This document shows, piece by piece, positions 1 to 7,509 of a stretch of DNA of 50,986 bases. The stretch is from positions 1-50,986 of the forward strand of contig JAISUC010000019.1 of assembly GCA_031272275.1 (NCBI GenBank). The letters are read 5' to 3'. Every line of letters starts with the position of its first letter. The stretch's first letter is position 1. The translations under genes and the position numbers were made by a program. This DNA is from Actinomycetes bacterium (GTDB lineage: Bacteria; Actinomycetota; Coriobacteriia; WRKU01; WQUG01). The notes under the pieces are model-generated. The model was not told where the DNA came from and did not search any database. It worked only from the letters and a program-made list of their open reading frames with translations.

Positions 1-447
1 TTCGGCGCAAAGATAGATGGGAACGGCGACATAAAGAACTACGCCGAGTACCTTTTTGAAAACGCGGGCGAGGCTGTCATGGCATGGATTATCGAGGGCG
101 CGAAAAGGGTGATTGACAAAGACTTTCACATAACGCCGCCCGAGTGCGTCCGAAACGCTATTGACGCCTACAAGCAGGATAACGACTGGCTGGAGCATTT
201 CCTTTGCGAAAGGTGCGAAATTGGCGATGGTTACAGCGAAAAGTCAGGCGAACTATACGCCTCTTATCGCGGGTTCTGCCTTGCGGTAGGCGAGTATACG
301 CGCAGTACGGCGGACTTCTACGCCGCCATCGAGGGCGCGGGCTTCATCAGGCGCAGGGCGAAAGACGGACGCTATATCGACGGTCTGCGGCTGAAACCAT
401 ACAACAAAACGGAGGCTTCCGATGAGTTTGACGACTTCCTCAAATGA
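1..447 (+). CDS. P4-family phage/plasmid primase-helicase, C-terminal fragment
   Basis: The reading frame is open at the left edge of the window, so only the last 148 residues are visible. The run GAGEAVMAWIIEGAKRVI, followed by PPECVRNAIDAYKQDNDWLEHFL, fits the region just after the SF3 helicase core of P4/D5-type primases, where a winged-helix DNA-binding tail begins. The tail continues with a YxSYRGFCLAVGEYTRS segment and an FxAAIEGAGFIRRR segment, both typical of that tail. Such proteins open the origin and prime replication of phages, satellites and some ICEs. The catalytic motifs lie upstream of the window and cannot be checked. Assignment to the family is confident, the exact subtype less so. 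Confidence 0.8.
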   Translation, partial: FGAKIDGNGDIKNYAEYLFENAGEAVMAWIIEGAKRVIDKDFHITPPECVRNAIDAYKQDNDWLEHFLCERCEIGDGYSEKSGELYASYRGFCLAVGEYTRSTADFYAAIEGAGFIRRRAKDGRYIDGLRLKPYNKTEASDEFDDFLK

Positions 448-622
448 GCAGAAACTCAGCATTCACGCCGCTCGTGACAGTCCGGTGACGGTCAATGACA
501 GTCATTTACTAAACCTCTCTATAAGGGACAGCGTTTTTCGGTTAATAAAAAGTTATGTAAATAACCGTCACCGACTGACACCGACCCCGCGCCATCGCGG
601 AAAAAGGAGGAAAGCGACATGA
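422..622 (+). CDS. Possible 66-residue ORF overlapping the primase end
   Basis: The ATG sits 6 bases after a GGAGG ribosome-binding-like sequence inside the primase end, and the frame runs 66 codons. The peptide resembles no family I recognise. Its second half covers iteron-like repeats and an A+T-rich patch, so the frame may be open by chance over a cis-acting region. Confidence 0.25.
   Translation: MSLTTSSNEQKLSIHAARDSPVTVNDSHLLNLSIRDSVFRLIKSYVNNRHRLTPTPRHRGKRRKAT
475..570 (+). other. Iteron-like repeats with an A+T-rich palindromic patch (possible origin)
   Basis: TGACAGTC (475-482), TGACGGTC (486-493) and TGACAGTC (496-503) are direct repeats spaced 11 and 10 bases apart, about one helical turn. 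An inverted copy (ACCGTCA, 564-570) lies after an A+T-rich patch bounded by CGGTTA (539-544) and TAACCG (562-567). Iterons beside a melt-prone patch directly after a P4-type primase gene suggest the element's replication origin. This is inference from layout. Confidence 0.4.
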
Positions 623-870
623 TTTCAAGACCCGAACTAAAGCCCGAATTCGAGCGGCACGCGCATTATCTCAGCGGTTACCTGCTTGCATATGACACGT
701 TCGATGTTATCGACATCATACCGCAAAACAGCCGCGCCGCCGCAATCATTATGCGCAACAAGCGGCCGCGTTCGGTCAAGCCGTGGTGTGTCCAGTATTA
801 CGGCAACGGGCATTACTTCGGTACTCGGCAGGAACTGGACAATTACTGTCATAGACACAGATTTTTCTGA
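619..870 (+). CDS. Hypothetical element protein, 83 aa
   Basis: A strong AAGGAGGAAAG ribosome-binding site lies just before the ATG. The 83-residue product is mildly basic at the N-terminus (LKPEFERHAHYLSGYLLAYDTF) and has a tyrosine- and histidine-rich tail ending HRHRFF. No known domain is recognised. It lies between the primase and the sigma-like gene on the same strand and is probably co-transcribed with them. The strong ribosome-binding site and the tight spacing to the next gene (19 bases) support a real gene. Confidence 0.6.
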   Translation: MISRPELKPEFERHAHYLSGYLLAYDTFDVIDIIPQNSRAAAIIMRNKRPRSVKPWCVQYYGNGHYFGTRQELDNYCHRHRFF

Positions 871-889
871 GGAAGGAGGCGAACCGGCA

Positions 890-1678
890 ATGACAAACGA
901 GGAACTGTTACAGGCTATCAATAACGGCGGCGGGGATGAGCAAACATTGACCGCGCTTTGGGAGCAGACCGCGCACATCTTCTTTATGCACAGCGATGGT
1001 CTGTACCGCCGCCACAAAGACCGCGCGGATTCCTGCGGCGCGGCTCGTGACGATTTCCGTCAAGTCTGCTGGTTCGCCTTCCTCGACACCATCAAAGCGC
1101 ACAACGCAAAGCCGGATACCGAGTTAAAGTTCACGGCCTTTATCGGCTTCCACGTCAGGCGCAGGGTTTATGAACTGCTCGGATACCGCACGAGCAAGCG
1201 AAACCCGCTGAACGGCGCGGTCAGCCTTGACGCTCCGCTCCCCGGCAATGATGACGAGAACATCACTATCGCCGACAGCATAGCGGACCCGCAAGCGGAA
1301 CTGCCATTTGAAACTGCGGACGGCTCGGATATCGCTTCTGAGGTTGAACGCATCGTGTCGGCTCTGCCGGAAAAGCAAGCGGCGGCGGTTCGCGGGCGGT
1401 TTTGGCGGGACAAGACACTCGCCGAAGTCGGGGCGGAACTGGGGCTGACTCCGACGCAGATACGCAATGTTTACCAACACGCCATCCGCAAACTGCGCCG
1501 CGACCGACGCTTGCGGGAAATACACGAGGAGTTCTACGCGGCCGCCAACCTAACAAAGCACACAGGGTTCAAGTTCTTTAAGGAAACCGGGATGTCCTCT
1601 GTCGAGTGGCATTTGCTGAAACTGGAAGAACGGCTCGACCGGGCGAAAGGGGGTGATGAGCGTGACGGGGTGCAGTAA
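890..1678 (+). CDS. Sigma-70-family-like regulator of the element
   Basis: The product has 262 residues. The frame is open further upstream, but the ATG at 890 follows a GGAAGGAGG ribosome-binding site and gives a sensible N-terminus. Residues about 20-95 look like sigma region 2 (DDFRQVCWFAFLDTIKAH followed by FTAFIGFHVRRRVYELLGY). Residues about 160-210 form a sigma region 4 helix-turn-helix (SALPEKQAAAVRGRFW, then TLAEVGAELGLTPTQIRNVYQHAIRKLRRD). After region 4 there is a roughly 50-residue extension of unknown function. In a phage-like element such a protein would drive late or transfer gene transcription. It lies directly before the capsid gene, which it may control. Confidence 0.75.
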   Translation: MTNEELLQAINNGGGDEQTLTALWEQTAHIFFMHSDGLYRRHKDRADSCGAARDDFRQVCWFAFLDTIKAHNAKPDTELKFTAFIGFHVRRRVYELLGYRTSKRNPLNGAVSLDAPLPGNDDENITIADSIADPQAELPFETADGSDIASEVERIVSALPEKQAAAVRGRFWRDKTLAEVGAELGLTPTQIRNVYQHAIRKLRRDRRLREIHEEFYAAANLTKHTGFKFFKETGMSSVEWHLLKLEERLDRAKGGDERDGVQ

Positions 1679-1808
1679 GAGAACCATGACCATCAGGTAC
1701 GCCAATCTGCCGATACCGCAATACAGTCGCGGCAAGCGCAATTGGTGGGATGAGCGGAGCAAGCAGAACGAACCATCAAAACGCCGCAAGGCGAAAACCA
1801 AACACTAA
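1656..1808 (+). CDS. Small basic hypothetical protein, 50 aa
   Basis: The ATG at 1656 follows an AAAGGGGG sequence and lies in another frame inside the last 23 bases of the sigma-like gene, a common form of translational coupling. The 50-residue product is very basic, with a WWDERSKQNEPSKRRKAKTKH tail. No family is recognised. It ends 20 bases before the capsid start. The position and ribosome-binding site make it plausible, but it could be spurious. Confidence 0.45.
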   Translation: MSVTGCSKRTMTIRYANLPIPQYSRGKRNWWDERSKQNEPSKRRKAKTKH

Positions 1809-1828
1809 TTTTATGGAGGTATCACACA

Positions 1829-2740
1829 ATGAAATCTATCGGAACAACCAACTACCGCGCGGCGTTTATCGACGCCATGAAACGGCGCGACGCCGTAAAC
1901 ATTGAGGACGCGGCTCTCGGGCAGACCCCGGACGGCTTCGTCCTGCCGACTGCCGCCGAGGCGGCCTTCAAGGCGAAGCAGGAGCAGTACAACATTTTCC
2001 GCTCCCTCGCAACGGTGCAGTTCATCAACGCAGACAATAAGCTGAAAACCCTGCTCCCGGCAGGGGACGCGGCTTTTGTCGCGGAGGGCGCGGCAATCCC
2101 CGAAGCCACAGTCGGGCTGACAAGCTGGACGATTGACCCGCATAAAATCGCGCAGATTATAAAAGTCACGAACGAAACCCTGCGCGACTCCGGCTTTGAC
2201 CTTGAGTCCGCGCTTGCCGCAGACTTCGGCAGGGCTTTCGGCAAAGTCGAGGAGGACGGTGTCATAAATGGCGGCGGCGTATCCGAGCCTTACGGCTTGC
2301 TTCACGCCTCACAGGGCGCGGAAACCGGCGCGACAAGTGCGGCGGCGGGGACAATCAGCGCGGACGATATTCGCAGTCTGTACTTCTCCCTCGGCCGCGA
2401 GTACCGCCGCAACGCCGTCTGGCTGATGAGCGACACAACCGCTCTGCTCCTGCGGACGCTGAAGGACACAAGCGGCGCGTATCTCTGGAACGGCGCAGAC
2501 AACACGCTTCTCGGCAAACCTGTGTACACAAGTCCCTATATGCCCGACACGGCAAGCGGCGAAAAGCCTGTGCTGTTCGGCGACCTCACCTATTACCGGC
2601 TCGTCCAGCGCGGCGCGGCGACAATTCAGCCGCTCCACGAACGCTACGCCGAAAGCGGCATCACCGGCTATCTCGGCACGGAGTTTATCGACGGCAAACT
2701 GGTCAAGCGAGAGGCGGTCAAGGCTCTGGTCGTGGCGTAA
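1829..2740 (+). CDS. HK97-fold phage major capsid protein
   Basis: The 303-residue product matches the phage_capsid (HK97 gp5) family. It has FRSLATVQFINADNKLKTLLP early, then FVAEGAAIPEATVGLTSWTIDPHKIAQIIKVTNETLRDS, EDGVINGGGVSEPYGLL, the SLGREYRRNAVWLMSDTT segment and the LLGKPVYTSPYMPD segment near the P-domain/A-domain border. A GGAGG site 11 bases upstream sets the start. It lacks the long N-terminal delta/scaffold domain of HK97, and no portal, terminase, maturation protease or tail gene lies beside it. It may therefore build a capsid for a satellite element or depend on a helper phage, or be an encapsulin-like or relict gene. Family assignment is firm, role uncertain. Confidence 0.85.
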   Translation: MKSIGTTNYRAAFIDAMKRRDAVNIEDAALGQTPDGFVLPTAAEAAFKAKQEQYNIFRSLATVQFINADNKLKTLLPAGDAAFVAEGAAIPEATVGLTSWTIDPHKIAQIIKVTNETLRDSGFDLESALAADFGRAFGKVEEDGVINGGGVSEPYGLLHASQGAETGATSAAAGTISADDIRSLYFSLGREYRRNAVWLMSDTTALLLRTLKDTSGAYLWNGADNTLLGKPVYTSPYMPDTASGEKPVLFGDLTYYRLVQRGAATIQPLHERYAESGITGYLGTEFIDGKLVKREAVKALVVA

Positions 2741-2773
2741 GACGAGAACTACCCACTGTAACACATTAACAAC

Positions 2774-2804
2774 GAGGGGACTGTCCAAACCGGATAGTCC
2801 CCTC
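2774..2804 (+). terminator. Hairpin after the capsid gene
   Basis: GAGGGGACTGTCC pairs with GGATAGTCCCCTC across a 5-base loop (13 pairs, one G-U). It lies 33 bases after the capsid stop. The following AAATCT is not a good U-run, so termination may be weak. Confidence 0.6.
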
Positions 2805-3133
2805 AAATCTGAGTGTCGCTTATGCTCATTGCGGAGGCGGCACATCGCTGCCTGATGCCCCGCGGCGGCAATGCTCGGTGCACAATGCCCTCTGTATGAT
2901 TTTCTATGATTTTTCTTTGATTTACAGCGGGGTAAGGCGGGGTTTTATACCTCCGCGTGTTAAAACCGCTCACAACGCGGCTGAAACGCCCCTCGTTTGA
3001 TTTTTGATTTTTGAAAAACATCCGCGAAAGGCCGAGCGCGCTGGTCGGGAGGAGATGTGTGGAGATTTGACCCGCCCCTTGCCCTATTATCACTAATCAA
3101 ACACATTTGTTCCGAAAACCGCGTACTTTGCTA
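2805..3133. other. Non-coding stretch between capsid and DUF262 cargo
   Basis: No supportable gene is seen. G+C-rich and A+T-rich patches alternate, and the composition falls towards 3100. This suggests the junction where the A+T-rich cargo was inserted into the phage-like backbone. Confidence 0.4.
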
Positions 3134-3162
3134 TTGCGTTTTGTTTTCATTCGTGATATAAT
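3134..3162 (+). promoter_or_regulatory. Sigma-70 promoter of the DUF4238/DUF262 cargo
   Basis: TTGCGT (3134-3139), a 17-base spacer and a perfect TATAAT (3157-3162). The expected transcript starts near 3170, just before a GGAGG site and the ATG at 3193. Confidence 0.8.
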
Positions 3163-3192
3163 ATTTTGTTAAAACTTTGCAGGAGGTGCCGG

Positions 3193-3393
3193 ATGAGCTT
3201 AACTCGAAAACAGCACTATGTTCCTCAATTCTATCTGCGTAATTTCTCTTGCAATGGCAAGAGCGTGGGAACACACATCATATCTTCATCAAAGACTGTT
3301 CAATCCGCATCAATCGCGGATGGATTCTGTGACGGAGCGTTGCTTAGCTTCTTTGAGGACGGTAGTATCCGCTATTGGTTGGAAAGATTATAA
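3193..3393 (+). pseudogene. Truncated DUF4238 protein (first 66 residues)
   Basis: The start MSLTRKQHYVPQFYLRNFS is the diagnostic N-terminus of DUF4238 proteins, which are normally around 250-350 residues. A GGAGG site lies 8 bases before the ATG. The product continues to a segment resembling the family's FYGEDGxIEKWL stretch (FFEDGSIRYWLERL) and then stops, 15 bases before the next start. The rest of the domain is missing, so an internal deletion probably joined its N-terminus to the DUF262 genes. A functional short form cannot be excluded. The promoter in front serves all three genes. Confidence 0.65.
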
Positions 3394-3408
3394 GGAATTG
3401 ACTTAAAG

Positions 3409-5133
3409 ATGAATAACGATATTATTCTGGAAACGAAGTTAGTTGCTGATGTAAAGGGAGCTTTTTATGTTCCCTCTTATCAGCGTGGTTATAGATGGGG
3501 TGAAGTAGAAGTTACTCGTCTCTTGGATGATGTTTACCAAAACGGCTTGAAGAAATACGATAATGGAAACAAAAAATACTGTTTACAGCCGGTGGTCGTT
3601 CGTAAAAGCGGAGATGTTTACGAGCTGATTGATGGGCAGCAGAGACTTACAACTCTGTATCTCATCTATAAGTACATGAAGAATGTTAATCCGTTCTTTA
3701 GTGACCCTGCTTTTTCTCTTACATATCAGACAAGAGAACAATCTGCAGATTTTTTGAAGACCTTGGATATGTCTAAGCAGGATGATAACATCGACTTTTG
3801 GTTTATCGCCAACGCCTATAAGACCATTCAGAAATGGTTTGAACAGGATATGCAAATCCGTGTCATGCACATTTTTGAATACTTCAAGGAGGATGTAAAA
3901 ATCATTTGGTATGAGGTCGGTGAAAGCGAGGATGCTATCTCATTGTTCACCCGATTAAACATTGGTAAGATTCCTCTGACGAGTGCCGAGCTTGTGAAAG
4001 CGATGTTCCTCAGCCGAGACAATTCGGAGAATATGAGCAGAGAGAAACAAGAGGAAATCTCTCTCCAATGGGATAATATTGAGCGTGAACTGCACAATGA
4101 CTCTCTGTGGTCGTTCCTCACGAACAGTATAGAAGACGAGTATCAAACACGAATTGACCTTGTTCTTGACCTAATCTCCGGTAAGGATGAGGCAACTCGT
4201 GAGAAGTATTATACTTTCTTTAAGTTCGATGAAATGCGTAAGGGAGTTTCGTTGGATGATATTTGGAAAAATATTTATCAAACCTTCCTCATTTTGAAAG
4301 GCTGGTATGAAGACCACAATCTTTATCATAAAATCGGCTATTTGATTGCGTCCGGTACTTCTCTTCAAAAGATTTTTGAGCTTTCAAAAGACAAAAAGAA
4401 AGATGAGTTTAATGCTGCCTTCGATGCATTGATTAAAAAGAGTGTTGCAATCTCCGGTAATTATTCCGAATTGAGTTATGAGAAGCCCTTAGATTATAAG
4501 CGTATCAGTACGCTGCTTCTCCTGTTTAATGTCGAATCTGTGAGACAGACAGACGGAAAGGCACAACGCTTTCCATTTGATAAGTTCAAGCACGGCAATG
4601 GGAATAATGTAAAATGGAGCTTGGAGCATATCCACGCACAGCAGTCCGAAGGTATGAAAACGCAAGAGGTCTGGAAAATGTGGTTAGAGCTTCATATCCC
4701 TTCCGTCAAGAGCATCGGAGGCGACCATAGCGAGTTGATTGAAGAAATGCAACACGCAAAGGATATGGATAAACTGGAGCGTTCGCTGTTTGAAACAATA
4801 CAGCAAGAAGTTCTTACCTTACTTTCGGTCTCCGGTAATACTGAGTATATGCACTCGATAGCAAATCTTGCATTACTGAATACTGATGTAAATGCAGCTC
4901 TAAACAATTCCACTTTCGATGTTAAGAGAAATCAAATCGTTGAAATGGATAAAAAGGGAGAATACATTCCATTCTGCACAAAAATGGTTTTCCTTAAATA
5001 CTACACCCCGTCCGAAGACAATCAGCTTCATTTTTGGGGACAGGCAGACCGTATTGCCTATGTAAATGCAATTAACAATGCTCTCTCTAATTATATTGAA
5101 CCTATCGTTCTGGAAAAGAAGGAAACGAAATGA
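3409..5133 (+). CDS. DUF262-DUF1524 protein, GmrSD-type nuclease
   Basis: The 574-residue protein starts with a DUF262 domain: VPSYQRGYRWG at about residues 21-31, LLDDV, then ELIDGQQRLTTLYLIY at about 72-87. A second conserved block is ISLFTRLNIGKIPLTSAELVKAMFL (about 179-203). The C-terminus is DUF1524-like, with WSLEHIHAQQ as the HNH-type histidine motif and IANLALLNTDVNAALNNSTF as the usual IGNLTLLN block. In GmrSD, BrxU and SspE relatives, DUF262 couples nucleotide hydrolysis to an HNH nuclease that attacks foreign, often modified, DNA. It overlaps the next gene by ATGA, so the two proteins are probably made together. G+C is about 40%, against about 60% in the chromosome, which marks recent transfer. 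Confidence 0.85.
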   Translation: MNNDIILETKLVADVKGAFYVPSYQRGYRWGEVEVTRLLDDVYQNGLKKYDNGNKKYCLQPVVVRKSGDVYELIDGQQRLTTLYLIYKYMKNVNPFFSDPAFSLTYQTREQSADFLKTLDMSKQDDNIDFWFIANAYKTIQKWFEQDMQIRVMHIFEYFKEDVKIIWYEVGESEDAISLFTRLNIGKIPLTSAELVKAMFLSRDNSENMSREKQEEISLQWDNIERELHNDSLWSFLTNSIEDEYQTRIDLVLDLISGKDEATREKYYTFFKFDEMRKGVSLDDIWKNIYQTFLILKGWYEDHNLYHKIGYLIASGTSLQKIFELSKDKKKDEFNAAFDALIKKSVAISGNYSELSYEKPLDYKRISTLLLLFNVESVRQTDGKAQRFPFDKFKHGNGNNVKWSLEHIHAQQSEGMKTQEVWKMWLELHIPSVKSIGGDHSELIEEMQHAKDMDKLERSLFETIQQEVLTLLSVSGNTEYMHSIANLALLNTDVNAALNNSTFDVKRNQIVEMDKKGEYIPFCTKMVFLKYYTPSEDNQLHFWGQADRIAYVNAINNALSNYIEPIVLEKKETK

Positions 5134-7340
5134 GCACAACACTTCACTCCTTTATGGATATATTTGAAACCGAAATTATTGACGGAGAAACCTCGGTTCG
5201 ACTTAATAAAATAGCAATTCCCCTTATTCAAAGAGACTACGCACAGGGGCGAGAGTATAACGATGTCACCAGGGTAAGAACTCGTTTTCTTAATTCTCTC
5301 TATAACGCCATCACAAAAGACCCGATTACTTTGGATTTTATCTACGGTGATATTGATGAGAAAGGAATAATGACCCCCTTGGACGGACAGCAGCGTTTAA
5401 CAACGCTGTTCCTCCTGCATTGGTACGCAGCAAGGAAGGAGAATATCTCCAAGGATAAGTATTCGTTCCTAAAAATGTTCAGCTATGAGACACGCTATAG
5501 TGCAAGATACTTTTGCGCCGAGCTGGTGGAATTTACGCCCACTTTTGATGTGAAACTGTCTGAGGACATTAGAAATCAAGCGTGGTTTCCTTTTGATTGG
5601 AAAAATGACCCGACTATCAGCTCAATGCTTGTAATGCTGGATGCCATTGACGAGCGTTTCAAAGATGTACCCGACATCTGGAATCGTTTAGAGAATAAGG
5701 CAATCACATTCTATTTCCTCCCCATTAAGGATATGGGGCTTACGGACGAACTCTATATTAAGATGAACTCCCGTGGAAAGCCGTTGACCTTGTTTGAACA
5801 TTTCAAGGCAGAGCTTGAAAGAGAAATCAGAGCGCTTGATGAAAAGACTGGTCAAAAGGTTTCAGACCGTATTATCGAAAAAATAGATAAGGCATGGACG
5901 GATTTGCTTTGGAATTACCGCAGCAGCAGCGATGGTGATGCCGAGGATAATATCATTGACGATGAGTTCCTGCGTTACTTCAAGTTTGTTTGTGACATCA
6001 TCTGCTATCGAAAAGGGGAATCTCCGCAAAGCTACAGCAGCGATGTTTTTGACCTGCTTCACTTGTACTTCTCGGCAGAGAACGAAAACGCCTTAACAAA
6101 CATCGAAACACTTGAATTGTTCTTTGATTGTTGGTGCAAAATTGATGGATATACTACCCCGACAGAATTCCTTGAATCGTTCATGAGCTTCACGCATGAG
6201 AAGAACAAAATAATGGTAGATTCAAGACGATACAAGGTGGATATTTTTGAGGATTGCATCCATGCCTACTCTGATAAGACCGGCAAAACACGCCAGTTCC
6301 CGTTAAACCGCATTGTGCTTTTATATGCCATCACAGTTTACCTGCAGCATCAAAGCGAAGTTGCTTATGCGGACTTTGTTAGAAGAATCCGCATTGTAAA
6401 CAATCTTATTCAGAACTCCGAAGATGAGGTTAGTGACAGACTTGATAGAAACAGAATCCCTGCAATTATCCAAGCTGTAGATGCCATCATCTTAACAGGA
6501 AAGATTGATGACACAGTTGAAAACAACTTCAATGTCAATCAGATACAGGAAGAAAAAGAAAAAGCAGAGTTCCTTGCAAGTAATCCAAGTCGTGCCGTTG
6601 AACTCTTTGAATTGGAAGACCACGATATGCTAAAAGGTCAAATCGGAATTATCGGTCTTGATAATCTCTCTTTCGCTCCTCGATTCGCTTCTTTGTTCAC
6701 TTGCTCTTGGGACAAGATTGATTGTGCTTTAATGGCAACAGGCAACTATGGTCAGCAGGAACGAAACAAGTGGAGGTATCAGTTTGCCTCAAAGAGCTTG
6801 CAGTTGGCGTGGGATGAACTGTTCCATAAGAGTGCCAATGCTGGTTTTGAAAATACGAAAAACATTTTGGCGAAGCTGCTTGCAACAAAGCAGAGTTTCA
6901 ATGACAGCACCTTGGATGCAATTATTTCGGATTTTATATTCCAATGTGAAAATGACAGCGTGTATCCTTGGATTTACTATTATGTGAAATATCCTGTTTT
7001 CCGTCCTGGCAGCTACGGAAAAATGAGTAACGATGATGTGGCAAACAAACCTTATATGTACTCGGTCATGCAGACAAAAACACAATTGTCTCAGAATACA
7101 TATATGCCATATCTTAAAGAAGCCGATGATGCTCATTTATCCAGAGATGAAATGGGACAACGTTTAGTCTATAAGGATGTTTATGTTGTCTGTGAAAACG
7201 ATTCTTACGGCGTATATAAGAATGAGGACAACGAACTTGTGGATACGGTGTCGATTTCTCAAAATGACAAGGGTATTGATACCGAAGATAGAATTATTAA
7301 GCTGAAAGAATATATTTCAAGCTCTATGACTTGCAAGTAG
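5130..7340 (+). CDS. DUF262 protein without HNH domain, partner of the preceding gene
   Basis: The product has 736 residues. The N-terminus carries the DUF262 signature in variant form: IPLIQRDYAQGR (about residues 28-39), then LDFIYGD and LDGQQRLTTLFLLHWYAA (about 86-103). The block LTDELYIKMNSRGKPLTLFEHFKAELE matches the conserved NSRGxPLT region. No HNH/DUF1524 histidine motif appears in the C-terminal third, which is instead a long domain I do not recognise. It therefore looks like the NTP-dependent or sensing partner of the nuclease-bearing protein encoded by the gene it overlaps. Paired DUF262 genes are commonly found near mobile elements and defence genes. The precise mechanism of this two-protein form is not established, as far as I know. 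Confidence 0.8.
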   Translation: MSTTLHSFMDIFETEIIDGETSVRLNKIAIPLIQRDYAQGREYNDVTRVRTRFLNSLYNAITKDPITLDFIYGDIDEKGIMTPLDGQQRLTTLFLLHWYAARKENISKDKYSFLKMFSYETRYSARYFCAELVEFTPTFDVKLSEDIRNQAWFPFDWKNDPTISSMLVMLDAIDERFKDVPDIWNRLENKAITFYFLPIKDMGLTDELYIKMNSRGKPLTLFEHFKAELEREIRALDEKTGQKVSDRIIEKIDKAWTDLLWNYRSSSDGDAEDNIIDDEFLRYFKFVCDIICYRKGESPQSYSSDVFDLLHLYFSAENENALTNIETLELFFDCWCKIDGYTTPTEFLESFMSFTHEKNKIMVDSRRYKVDIFEDCIHAYSDKTGKTRQFPLNRIVLLYAITVYLQHQSEVAYADFVRRIRIVNNLIQNSEDEVSDRLDRNRIPAIIQAVDAIILTGKIDDTVENNFNVNQIQEEKEKAEFLASNPSRAVELFELEDHDMLKGQIGIIGLDNLSFAPRFASLFTCSWDKIDCALMATGNYGQQERNKWRYQFASKSLQLAWDELFHKSANAGFENTKNILAKLLATKQSFNDSTLDAIISDFIFQCENDSVYPWIYYYVKYPVFRPGSYGKMSNDDVANKPYMYSVMQTKTQLSQNTYMPYLKEADDAHLSRDEMGQRLVYKDVYVVCENDSYGVYKNEDNELVDTVSISQNDKGIDTEDRIIKLKEYISSSMTCK

Positions 7341-7491
7341 CGTTTCCTCGCTAACTATGTATTCGCCGCTGATAAAGCCCCTCCGTGCTTTCTCGTCCCA
7401 CATCGTTTTATAACTTTCAACATCAAATAAACATCAAAATTCGAACTGCAAGGGCTAAGAATGCCCAAAACACAAGGGCTTACGGCTTGTT

Positions 7492-7508
7492 TCCCACCCT
7501 CTCCGCCA
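7492..7508 (+). other. attR-like scar: 17-bp copy of a tRNA-Ser 3' end
   Basis: TCCCACCCTCTCCGCCA equals the end of a tRNA-Ser: the T-arm 3' strand, acceptor strand CCTCTCC, discriminator G and CCA. The bases to its left do not continue the tRNA, as expected where an integrated element ends. The base composition changes from A+T-rich to G+C-rich here, and the next chromosomal gene ends one base later. Confidence 0.75.
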
Positions 7509-7509
7509 G

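Larger units (their letters stand above)
1..7508. mobile_element. Right end of an integrated phage-satellite or ICE-like element
   Basis: The segment holds a P4-type primase fragment, a sigma-like regulator, an HK97-type capsid gene and an A+T-rich two-gene DUF262 cargo. It stops at a 17-bp match to a tRNA-Ser 3' end (7492-7508). None of the dispersed chromosomal repeats found later occurs inside it. The left end, the integrase and the intact tRNA-Ser are outside the window or lost, so its full size and class (prophage remnant, satellite or conjugative element) cannot be read here. Confidence 0.75.

Noticed and set aside
2803..3093. Minus-strand open frame of 96 codons after the capsid gene
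   Set aside because: No ribosome-binding site, no family, and it crosses a composition change; treated as non-coding.
7440..7508. A complete tRNA-Ser gene at the element border
   Set aside because: Only the last 17 bases match; no D-arm, anticodon arm or acceptor 5' strand lies upstream.
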